Shown in pieces: positions 13,027-21,400 of a stretch of DNA of 50,471 nt. Both the position numbers and the translations under genes were made by a program. This stretch comes from a virus, in IMG/VR virus record IMGVR_UViG_3300047333_000047, positions 1 through 50,471 of that record. One strand, written 5' to 3'. Each line of letters begins with the position of its first letter. Positions within the stretch are counted from its first letter, which is position 1. The notes beneath the pieces are model-generated. The model ran no database searches, was not told the DNA's origin, and was given only the letters and a program-made list of their open reading frames with translations.

Positions 13027-15532
13027 GCCATGCACGAAATGCCCCCTTTGGAAATCCGCTACCACGAATTGCCTCGGTGGTGTGGGCCCCTCAGGGGGCA
13101 TTATGGTCGTAGGGGACTATCCATCGGAGTCAGACGATGCCTTCGGTGAGCCCTTCACAGGTCGAAGCGGCGCAATTTTGCGGGATATGCTTGCTGCTGC
13201 TGGCATTGAACCGGATTCCGTTCGTTACACTTTGGCGGCACGTTGCCGCCCCGCTAAAAAGCGCAAGCCAACGCCTAAGGAGGTTAATACTTGCCGTGAG
13301 TACCTACTATCAGAAATTGCGATTCATCGCCCTACACAAATCATCGCTTGCGGGGATGTCGCATTGCGAGCGCTTCTTTTCTTCGGGGGTGTCACGCGAC
13401 ATCGTGGTCAACGGTTCGAGTTTGGCGCTAGCCAAGGTAATACACTGGCACCTGAGTATGTGCCAACGGTGTTGTCTACGTTACACCCAGGCGCTGTGCT
13501 ACGAACACCCGCACTCTATGACACCGTTGTGTCAGACCTTAAGCAACTTGGTCATCCCGTCGTCGCACAACCCGTTTCCGCGGGTGAGACTCAGCGCACA
13601 GAATTGGTCATTGAGTTTTTCGACTATGGCAACGATGTTGCGAGCTTTCACGGACTGGTACGGCCCGGAGCCATTGTCGCCTGGGACGTCGAGACCAGTT
13701 ACTGGCAGGACGGCGGAGACCGCGTCATTCAATGGGCCGCAACTATCTACAGGGGAGGCGTGGAGACAACATTATGCAGCGATGACCCAGCTCTACTCGC
13801 AGAGCTTGCAGCGTACGCCGGACCCCCCGATGGTATTCTCCCCAGCGATGGCGGAGTCAGCTTGGCAACTGGGCTACAGGGAGTACAGCGGGGAGTCGGC
13901 GCTGCCTCTGCAGGCTTCCCCGGACGATCTACCGGAAACAGAAGCAGTGCCGAACTACAATGTCAGGACCCACCCGTACCGGGGGTGGCGCGGGATAGCG
14001 GATTCGCGGGGGGCGTAGAGTATGTTGGTCATAACTCGTGGCAAGCCGACATACCCTGGATGGCTAAGATGGGGTATCCAATGCCGCGTGGGCGGGATAC
14101 TATGGTCCTTGCGTACCTCATGGATGAGACCCAACCCCTTGGACTTGAACCTCTCGCTATGCGCTACCTTGGAGTTGCGGGGTGGAAAGACGAGGGCCGT
14201 ACGGCTGAACCTGGATCTTTCGAGTTCCAGCTTTACAACGCCCGAGACGCCCTTTACACGGCCCGCCTTTACAAGATCTTCAAAGGAGAACTAGGTGAAA
14301 GAATCAAAATCGCCGACTACATCATCGGGCCCGGACAGCAAGCTCTCGCTGCTTGCTCCGCACGGGGGCTACGTGTTTCTCTTCGGGCCGTCGAGGAGGC
14401 AGAGCGATTCTATTCGGATCGAGCCCGGGCAGCGCGTCACGATCTCCAACTTTGGGGAATCGAAAACCCAAACGCAACCCGCCAGCTCACCGACTGCCTT
14501 GTTAGTCAAGGGTACGACCTCACCGAAGAAACTGAAACAGGCGAGCTGAAGCTCGACAAGGAGGTCCTATCAAAACTGCCGCAGACACCACTGGTCGAGA
14601 GTATCCGCGAGTACAAGTTCGCCGAGAAGCGTCGGCAGATGGTCGAGCCCTATCGCCTTGCCGCCCTCTCGGAGGATGGCAGGGTGCATCCAGAGTATAC
14701 CGTTGTCCGCACTGCCACGGGGCGTACTTCTGCACGGAAGCCGAATGTGCAGCAGGTAGCTCGCGACCCCATTATGCGAGCTATGTTACCGGGCGGGCAG
14801 GCCGACTACTCAGCTATCGAGTTCAGACTAGCTGCATGGATTGCCCGCGAGGAAGGCGTCTTAGAGCGTTTTCGCCAGGACCCATTTTGGGACCCGCACC
14901 GCTGGTTCGCCGCCTTGTACTACAACATTCTGGAGGAGGAGGTAACCGATGACCAAAGGCAAGTTGCGAAATCTGCTAACTTTGGACTGCTCTTTAAGGC
15001 CCTCCCTCCCACTCTCGTGGACTACACCCGTGCAACAACAGGGATCGTCTTGCCTTTGGCAGAAGCGGCTCGCATTCGGCAAGCTTGGCTTAAGGCTCTC
15101 CCTGGATTTCCACAATGGTGGGGACGGACCGAAACTTTCATTAAGAAGCACGGTTATGCTGAATCCCCCACTGGACGACGGAGACACTTCGGCCCCCCCA
15201 TCATCGTCAAGCGAAGCTACAACCTTGCCGAGTTCGTTCGTGAGGGAGTCAATTCGCAGGTACAAGGATTCGCCGCCGACGTCGCTCTACTCGGGCTTCA
15301 CGGCGCACATATCAACGGATTGCCCATCACAGGGTTCTACCACGATGCCATATCTTTTGACACAGAAGTTGAGCCTGAACTTGTGGCGAGGAACATGCTC
15401 GCGGTGCCCAAAAGTATTTTGGGCGACCGCTTCGGAATAGACCTCGACATCCCACTCGCAATCGAACTAAAACAGAACGGAGAGAAGCACACTATGTCCT
15501 ACCTCAACGGAGAAGTCGTGTGGAAGAATTAA
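13019..15532 (+). CDS. DNA polymerase: UDG-like + 3'-5' exonuclease + family A polymerase
   Basis: Three domains in 837 residues. Residues 1-185: family 4-type uracil-DNA glycosylase fold with four cysteines for a 4Fe-4S cluster (C5, C8, C76, C92), motif A-like VVGDYPSESDD (30-40) and motif B-like LHPGAVLR. Residues about 215-400: DnaQ-like exonuclease with DVETS (D223, E225) and GHNSWQADIPWM. Residues about 450-837: PolA palm with DYSAIEFR (D596), AKSANFG, and HDA (H775, D776). Residues about 270-330 (13829-14013) are low in protein character; another frame, bounded by C6 and G6 runs, is more convincing there. UDG-polymerase fusions are known in phages. This is the replicative polymerase. 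Confidence 0.85.
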   Translation: MTEPCTKCPLWKSATTNCLGGVGPSGGIMVVGDYPSESDDAFGEPFTGRSGAILRDMLAAAGIEPDSVRYTLAARCRPAKKRKPTPKEVNTCREYLLSEIAIHRPTQIIACGDVALRALLFFGGVTRHRGQRFEFGASQGNTLAPEYVPTVLSTLHPGAVLRTPALYDTVVSDLKQLGHPVVAQPVSAGETQRTELVIEFFDYGNDVASFHGLVRPGAIVAWDVETSYWQDGGDRVIQWAATIYRGGVETTLCSDDPALLAELAAYAGPPDGILPSDGGVSLATGLQGVQRGVGAASAGFPGRSTGNRSSAELQCQDPPVPGVARDSGFAGGVEYVGHNSWQADIPWMAKMGYPMPRGRDTMVLAYLMDETQPLGLEPLAMRYLGVAGWKDEGRTAEPGSFEFQLYNARDALYTARLYKIFKGELGERIKIADYIIGPGQQALAACSARGLRVSLRAVEEAERFYSDRARAARHDLQLWGIENPNATRQLTDCLVSQGYDLTEETETGELKLDKEVLSKLPQTPLVESIREYKFAEKRRQMVEPYRLAALSEDGRVHPEYTVVRTATGRTSARKPNVQQVARDPIMRAMLPGGQADYSAIEFRLAAWIAREEGVLERFRQDPFWDPHRWFAALYYNILEEEVTDDQRQVAKSANFGLLFKALPPTLVDYTRATTGIVLPLAEAARIRQAWLKALPGFPQWWGRTETFIKKHGYAESPTGRRRHFGPPIIVKRSYNLAEFVREGVNSQVQGFAADVALLGLHGAHINGLPITGFYHDAISFDTEVEPELVARNMLAVPKSILGDRFGIDLDIPLAIELKQNGEKHTMSYLNGEVVWKN

Positions 15533-16353
15533 TCCTAAGTAGCTCTAGCTTGAAGCTCTTTCGAAACTGCCGGAACGCCTACAAGCTAGGGTACGTCTAC
15601 AACCTCGACCCGATAGGCACGGAGTCCGAAGCCGTCGAGAACGGTACGGCCATCCACGCCTACTTGGAGCGAGCCGCTAAGGGCGATGACGAGTGGATGC
15701 GTGGGGACACAGCGGTTGACCAGAACGGATTGGTAGCCCAATACTTTTTGGAACACCACCCTCTGCCCCCGAACATCATTATGGCCGAGGACCGTGAGTT
15801 CTTCGTGAAGCTCCTTGATGACGAGACGTGGATCCGTTGTACGTTCGATCTCGTGTACGAGCGCAACGGCGAGATCGTGATTCGAGACTACAAGACCTTC
15901 TCGCGGGCCCCCTCGCTCAACCTCGACCTGGACTTTCAGGCCCGCTTCTACATCGCAGCGGCGCAGAAGCATTTCCAGAAGCCCGTGTCCTTCGAGTACG
16001 TGTTCATCCGGCAGACCCCGCCCGGTGTCCCCAAGGACAAGGCGGGCAAGTGCTGGGAGCCCGAAGAGTGCTACCTCTTCTATCCGCTCGACATACCGCA
16101 GCAGGAAGCCGACCGCGTATGGGCCGAGGCCCAATGGACGGCAACGGACCTGGAGCGCGCCTTGGAAGACTCGGAGGAGTCCGGTGCCGTGTGGTATCAT
16201 AACGACCGCAAGGGCTTCGGCGGGTGCGACTCGTGCTTCTACAAGCGCCTGTGTGCGGCCGAGAATCAGATGGGAAGCCTTGACGAGGAGACGATCGCCC
16301 AGTTGTCGAAACCAAGAGAACCACTCGTCCTACCAGAAAGGTACCGCCAATGA
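15520..16353 (+). CDS. PD-(D/E)XK exonuclease, Cas4/RecB-like, with Fe-S cysteines
   Basis: GTG 15520 has GGAG seven bases upstream and overlaps the polymerase end by 13 nt. Cys17 (FRNCRNAYKL) plus the C-terminal trio C236, C239, C245 (GCDSCFYKRLC) match the 4Fe-4S arrangement of Cas4/AddB-type nucleases. The catalytic core is TFDLVYERNGEIVIRDYKTF (FD ... DYK). The length of 277 is normal. It probably degrades or resects DNA during recombination with the Sak4-like ATPase and SSB-like protein downstream. Confidence 0.85.
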   Translation: MEELILSSSSLKLFRNCRNAYKLGYVYNLDPIGTESEAVENGTAIHAYLERAAKGDDEWMRGDTAVDQNGLVAQYFLEHHPLPPNIIMAEDREFFVKLLDDETWIRCTFDLVYERNGEIVIRDYKTFSRAPSLNLDLDFQARFYIAAAQKHFQKPVSFEYVFIRQTPPGVPKDKAGKCWEPEECYLFYPLDIPQQEADRVWAEAQWTATDLERALEDSEESGAVWYHNDRKGFGGCDSCFYKRLCAAENQMGSLDEETIAQLSKPREPLVLPERYRQ

Positions 16354-16754
16354 ATGAAGACAATCGCCCAAGCCTAAGTGTGGACGGTGAAACGTTCCGC
16401 AAAACCATCGTTAACGCGACCCAGGTTGCGGCTAGGGAAACCCTAGAGTCCGTGCGCCGGTCGCTCAACGAGTCGTACAACACCTTTACGCAAGCTCAAG
16501 ACCTTACGTCCGTCGAGAAGGAAGAGCTCGCAACGATGACGCGCCTGCGTTTCCAGCAGTTTCAAACAGTTGTAGCCGAGACGCTCACGACGTTCCTTGA
16601 CACGTTCCTAGCCGACCTCATGGCACTGGAGACGCCCGCAGGGGCCGTGTCCGCCTCAACTGGCGAAATTATTCCTCCGCCCCCGGCCACAGGCGAACCG
16701 TCCTGGCAGAAGCTGCACGACATTATCGGCTATAAGTCTGCCGAAGCTAAGTAA
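16350..16754 (+). CDS. Helical protein of the recombination operon (134 aa), unknown
   Basis: ATG 16350 overlaps the exonuclease stop by 4 nt, with AAAGG upstream. It is predicted mostly alpha-helical (residues 15-95, regular hydrophobic spacing, few glycines). A short proline-rich linker (IIPPPPATGEP) leads to a small C-terminal segment (WQKLHDIIGYKS). No recognised family. Tight coupling between the exonuclease and the ATPase suggests an accessory recombination or replication factor. Confidence 0.65.
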   Translation: MNEDNRPSLSVDGETFRKTIVNATQVAARETLESVRRSLNESYNTFTQAQDLTSVEKEELATMTRLRFQQFQTVVAETLTTFLDTFLADLMALETPAGAVSASTGEIIPPPPATGEPSWQKLHDIIGYKSAEAK

Positions 16755-16764
16755 GGAGAAGCCG

Positions 16765-17589
16765 ATTATTTACCTACTGAACGCCGACCGCGGCTCGTAT
16801 GGGTCCGTGAAGCCACTTGTGGACGCGGGCCGTGTTACTCTTCTTCCGTGTGCCACGTATACCGCCTTTGAAGCCCACACCAAAGCTCTTCGCGAGAAGG
16901 TCGAGTGGGTAGACGGCGTCAACGAGGCGGGCGACCCTTGTAAGGTCGTCAAGCCACACGACGACCTCGTTATCCTCGACTCCGTTAGCCGCATGGCAGA
17001 CTCGACGCGAGGAGACTTTAAGCTAGGACCGGACGAGACGGAGTTCTGGGGTAAGCGTGACATCTATTACAAGGGTGACACGTATAACTTCGGAGCATAC
17101 GAGGCGGCGGGTAACTTCATCATGCGGCACCTCCGAAACCTTAACGTCCGGGGTTACCGCATTGTGGCTATCTGTCACGAGGACGAGCAGAAGGACGAGA
17201 ACGAGGGTATCAAGAAGCGTGGACCGGCGCTGAACCCCGCCTTTTGGCAGAGCCTCCGAGCGACGAGCTCGGACATCTACCGCCTCACCGTGGTCCCGGA
17301 GGATACAACCGACGCCGAGGGGAACCTCGTCGCTCGGGCCGGAACGCGACTCTTGCAGACGACGCTCGATGAGATCGCCATCTGCAAGTACACGGCACCC
17401 CCGACTCTTGAAGGAGAGTTCAAAGTCGTGCCGAAATACTTAGCGAACCCCACCATGCGGAAGATCACCCGCATGCTAGGCGTTCAACCAGACTTTGTCA
17501 CCCTATACGGTGACCCGGGCGCGGGTAAGACCACGCTCGCCTGCTCCGACGCATTCGATGTTAAACCAAGAAAGAAGACAAATGAGTAA
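16765..17589 (+). CDS. Circularly permuted Sak4-like (AAA_24/RecA-fold) ATPase
   Basis: Sak4-type ATPases normally read P-loop, second strand, Walker B, C-terminal strands. Here the order is rotated: the protein opens with the second strand (IIYLLNADRGSYGS), then Walker B DLVILDSVSR with D72, then AICHEDEQKDE and GPALNPAFWQ elements. It ends with a canonical first strand and P-loop VTLYGDPGAGKTT (P-loop 249-257 of 274). AAGGAG (16753-16758) lies six bases before ATT 16765, so ATT seems to be the start codon. GTG 16807 would remove a core strand. The fold should still close. The SSB-like gene follows with an overlap. Expected role: single-strand annealing or recombination. Confidence 0.8.
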   Translation: MIYLLNADRGSYGSVKPLVDAGRVTLLPCATYTAFEAHTKALREKVEWVDGVNEAGDPCKVVKPHDDLVILDSVSRMADSTRGDFKLGPDETEFWGKRDIYYKGDTYNFGAYEAAGNFIMRHLRNLNVRGYRIVAICHEDEQKDENEGIKKRGPALNPAFWQSLRATSSDIYRLTVVPEDTTDAEGNLVARAGTRLLQTTLDEIAICKYTAPPTLEGEFKVVPKYLANPTMRKITRMLGVQPDFVTLYGDPGAGKTTLACSDAFDVKPRKKTNE

Positions 17590-18154
17590 CGAAGTACAAA
17601 CGACAAGCCTCGATGAGATTGATGACATCGTAACCCGCCCGGAGGTCGGCCGCTATCGCGGTAAGCTCTTGCAGGTTACGGGTGAAATCTCGTCGGGCAA
17701 GAATCCGATGATTACCCCGATCTACGTTATCACGGAGGGCAACTTCGAGGGAGCGGAGACACGCCAGTGGCTCACGCTCTTCAAGAAAAAGTCCAAGAAG
17801 AACCAAAAGACCTACGCCTTCGGCCCGATGGAAATCAAGCGCATCTTCGCGCTCGTCGGTAAGCCGCTCCCGGCAGGTTTCAAGTTCCCGATGATCGACG
17901 CGGACGACCCGAACGTTGACGAGAACGACAAGCAGAAGGTTGCGGACGCAGCGGCTTCGCTCTTCGCGAAACGCCTTGCGAATCTCGATCTTGAGATCGT
18001 AATCTCGGACGATGGCGAGTCGGATAAGATCGACGAACGCACGGGTAAGCCGTACCGGCGCACCCGCACGAGCATCGCGGGCCTCTTTAAGAAGGCCGCA
18101 CCCGTAGTCGCGGCGGATGTCAAAGACCCGTACGACGACGATGAAGACGAGTGA
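17582..18154 (+). CDS. SSB-like protein with acidic C-terminal tail (190 aa)
   Basis: ATG 17582 overlaps the ATPase stop (ATGAGTAA). The body has beta-rich segments (YRGKLLQVTGEISSG ... QWLTLFKKKS) compatible with an OB-type fold. The protein ends in an acidic tail (DPYDDDEDE), as bacterial and T7-like single-stranded DNA-binding proteins do for partner recruitment. It is placed directly after a Sak4-like ATPase, a usual partnership. The family is not certain from sequence alone. The 3' end overlaps the nuclease gene. Confidence 0.65.
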   Translation: MSNEVQTTSLDEIDDIVTRPEVGRYRGKLLQVTGEISSGKNPMITPIYVITEGNFEGAETRQWLTLFKKKSKKNQKTYAFGPMEIKRIFALVGKPLPAGFKFPMIDADDPNVDENDKQKVADAAASLFAKRLANLDLEIVISDDGESDKIDERTGKPYRRTRTSIAGLFKKAAPVVAADVKDPYDDDEDE

Positions 18155-18461
18155 GCTTGAATCCGTCCTCCAGAAGCGCGTCCTTAAACGTCTTGACGCT
18201 TACGGCGGTTTCTGGTCAAAGACCTGGGGTGGGCCCTACGCCCGTCCTGGGGTCTTTGACATCGTGGGTTGCCTTAACGGGAAGTTCGTGGCAATCGAGC
18301 TCAAAGCGCCGGGCAAGTACAAAACCCCAACGGCGGGGCTTACCCCGGCACAGTGGAACTATCTCTCACAAGTAAGAGCGAACGGCGGCTACGCCATCGT
18401 TGAAGACAACGAAGAAGCGCTCTTCGAGAAGCTCAAAGAGATCGACGCGAAGCCTAGCTAG
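18141..18461 (+). CDS. VRR-NUC-type nuclease (106 aa)
   Basis: ATG 18141 overlaps the SSB-like gene; an in-frame ATG at 18117 is possible but no better supported. Conserved VRR-NUC features: an N-terminal helix (ESVLQKRVLKRL), WSKTWGGPYARPGVFDIVG with the catalytic Asp, and AIELKAPGK (E-x-K), then TPAQWNYLSQVRANGGYAIVED. Stand-alone VRR-NUC proteins are phage structure-specific or Holliday-junction nucleases. It is the last plus-strand gene and converges on the late operon with a 4-nt overlap. Confidence 0.85.
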   Translation: MKTSELESVLQKRVLKRLDAYGGFWSKTWGGPYARPGVFDIVGCLNGKFVAIELKAPGKYKTPTAGLTPAQWNYLSQVRANGGYAIVEDNEEALFEKLKEIDAKPS

Positions 18462-18472
18462 AAGCTAGGCTT
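18450..18472. terminator. Bidirectional terminator at convergent gene ends
   Basis: AAGCCTAGC (18450-18458) pairs perfectly with GCTAGGCTT (18464-18472) across the overlapping stop codons of the VRR-NUC gene and the giant minus-strand virion gene. A T-rich run (TTGCCTTTT) follows on the plus strand. The fold is embedded in both coding ends. Confidence 0.6.
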
Positions 18473-21400
18473 TGCCTTTTCCAGCATGTCGATGTACGGC
18501 TTTGCTGCTTTCTCGTACATCTGCAACACCGCTTGCTGCTTCTGTGGGTCGTTTCCAGCAGCGTAGTAGAGTTGCTCGAACCCGCCACCGCGACCTCTGC
18601 CTTTCCACAATTGAATCATGCCCGTGCGGGCCACATGGATTGGCCCCGGCTGGTACATGTTGTTTCGGAAGCCGGTGAGCTCGTTCCAATTCGCGAGCGG
18701 GTCGTTTGCCACGTCGGCCATCGCTGTCGCCAACTGAGGCGTAGCTGCCTTAGCAACGCCCTGCACCTCATCATCGAAAACTTGGCTGTTAGATTTGGGC
18801 ACGGTCGGGCCGTTCGGACCGAGGTCCCAGGTGTGCTTCGCGGAGTCGATGAGCGGGCGGAACTGAACGGCCACCTGACCCTGTAAGTGGGTCTTCGTGA
18901 ACTGATCGAAGTTCATGAAGCCTGCTGGGTCGCCGAGGAACGACTGCCCGATACCTTCAATGATGCCCTGCGCCGCGCCTGAGTAGCCCATCGTGGGCGG
19001 CTCGACCTGCGTCGAGCGCTGGATGCCGGTCTTCGGGTCGATGCCGTCGTCCATCTCGCCGTACTGCACCTGGCGGGACGTCTCCTGGTTGTCGGGGTTG
19101 TTCGAGTCTTGCGAGTACAGGGCTGCGTTAACTGCACCGCCCATCGCAATCGTGCGGGGGTTGTACGCTTTTTGGAAACCTTGGCGCATCTGCGTCTTGA
19201 ACCAGTTGAAGAACCACAGGTTCCGCTGGAAGACCTTATCGCCCGCCGTGATGTTCTCGCGGTCACCAAATACCTTACGGACCTCACGCGCCGCACGTTC
19301 CGGGCTGTAGCCGCGTTGTAGGAGCTTACCGAGCGCCATTGCGGTGAAGGCATCCTCGTGGATACCGAAGACCGTATCCTGCGCGAACTTGTCGCCGTGG
19401 TAGTAGGCAGAGAGTAGAGGCGACCAGAATGTCGGCTCGGCCATGAGCTTACGCCCCTGGTTGAGGCGGTTGTGGGCATCGAGAATTGCCTTCATACGCT
19501 TCGGCGTCTCGGCGAGGTTCTGATACTGGTTCATGTTCGGCTTGCCCGCGAACTTGTCGTTCGTAGCTTGCCGTATTTGCATTGACGTGATGCCGAGACC
19601 CGGAGCTCCGCGGAAGCGCCAGGTGAGCCCGTGGTCCTCTGCCATCTTCAGAAGCCTAGGATCGACGTCATGCGGGGCGATGAACCCGCGAGCAATGTCC
19701 TGGGGAGCTAAGTACCCGTACTCGAACGCCAAGGCAGAGACGTTGCGGATGATGTGATACGGCAAAACCGACATGAAAGCGTTGCGTGTCAGCCCGTTAA
19801 GAAGGTCTACGGCCATCTGCAACTTGTGTTCGGGTGTAGGATCGGCCAGGATGTCGCCGTTCATGCCCTTGTCTTGGAACGCCGGGTGAATGTCGTGAGC
19901 CGCATCGACGATGTACTTGGGAAGCATCTTGCCCTCGAAGTCATCGACCTTCGTGAGCTGGTCCGTGTTCCAGGTCCAGCGGGTGTTCTTCGATTCCCAC
20001 TGAGCTTGAATCCGCTTCATGAGCCGGGCCGTCTCGTTCGTGACTTCTTTCTTGCCCTCTTCGGTTGCCTTGCGGGCACCCCAGTTCGATCCGTAGCGAG
20101 TGCCGACCGTCTTCTCCGCTTGCTCCGCAACCGCTTTCATCATGTTCTCTTTGCCAGCAAGACCCTTCGTGGGTCCGACGCCAAGCATTACGATCCCTGC
20201 CGTCGCTTCTTTATAGTCGATGTCTTTGAGGTGAGGCAGCATATACTGCAGGTAATGCGCCAGCATGTTCGACTTGTTCGCTTGATTAATCATCGAAGCG
20301 TACGGGCTCGCCTTCTTGTTGATCTCCTCACCCGCCGTAATCGCCTCGGCAATCGAGTCGTAGTTGCGGTGCATGGTGTTCATGAGTCCGCCCCCGGCTT
20401 TCTGTTGGTCGGGCTGCTTCGGGTCACCGGGCTTCGGTTCTTTCTCGAAGAGGCCGGGGGAGATCGCGGTCTTACCGCGAGGGAAGATACCCTCGCGCAT
20501 CTTCGCAGCCATGCGGGGGGCCAATGCCTCGATCGGGTCATCGAAGAGGTGCTTCTTCGCCATCGTAGTTTGGAACGTGCGCTCGTCTACGGTCACGCCC
20601 GTGTCTCCGAGCGGCGTGTGATCGCGGGCGACTGTGTCCATGTCGTGCCCGTAGATCATCTTGCCTTCCTTGGGGCCCGGGACTTCGCCAGGGTTCTTTG
20701 CCATGCGCACGAACACGGGCACGACCGTACCACCGCTGGAGAGGCGGCGGCTTTCGATGCCTGCGAGGTACATCTTGGCGGATGTATCCTTGAACGCTTT
20801 GATCTGGCTCTTCGTCATGCCAGCGGTCTGCGTGTCGATGTGCTGCGCGAGGGCTTTGACTTCCGCAAGATCGGAATGCTCGTACTGCATGAGGGCGGTC
20901 GTAATGTCGCCATTCTTCATCGCCTCTTTGAATGCTTTGAAGTGCGGGCCGGTTGGGCCAGTTGGGAAGAGTTCACCCCAGTTCTTGATTTCCTTGGGCC
21001 GAATCTCGTTGTTAACGTGGGCGTACTCCAAGTGGTCCGCGTAGCTTTTAGCGTCGAGCTTGCCGCCACGCTGCATGACGAGCGCCTTCGTGTGCGGGTC
21101 AACGTGCAGGGTACCGCCCGCGTGGGGGTCGTGAACGTGCGCCGTGAAGGTATCGTTGTAGAGCTTGTCGTGGTACATTAGGATCGTGTGATCGTCCTTA
21201 CCCGGGACGATACCTCCACCGCCCTTGTTGCCTTGCAAGAAAACGTCCGTCACGACGCCAGGGGACGCGGCCATCTTGCGGGCAGCTTCGGCGTGAACTG
21301 CAGCCGCCTGCTCTCCGAACTTCTGTTTCTGCTCCTCGGTCCACTTCTTACCCGACTCCGCTTCCGCGTGGTCGGCCGCGTTGACCTTCGTCTTGTAGAA

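Noticed and set aside
13137-14018. Separate gene in the second frame of the polymerase region
   Set aside because: Only its last 60 codons look protein-like; upstream is shadow and there is no SD. Better explained by paired frameshifts.
19754-21181. 475-codon plus-strand open frame opposite the giant virion gene
   Set aside because: Arg/Val/Leu-rich composition typical of an antisense shadow of high-GC coding DNA; the minus-strand gene is far better supported.
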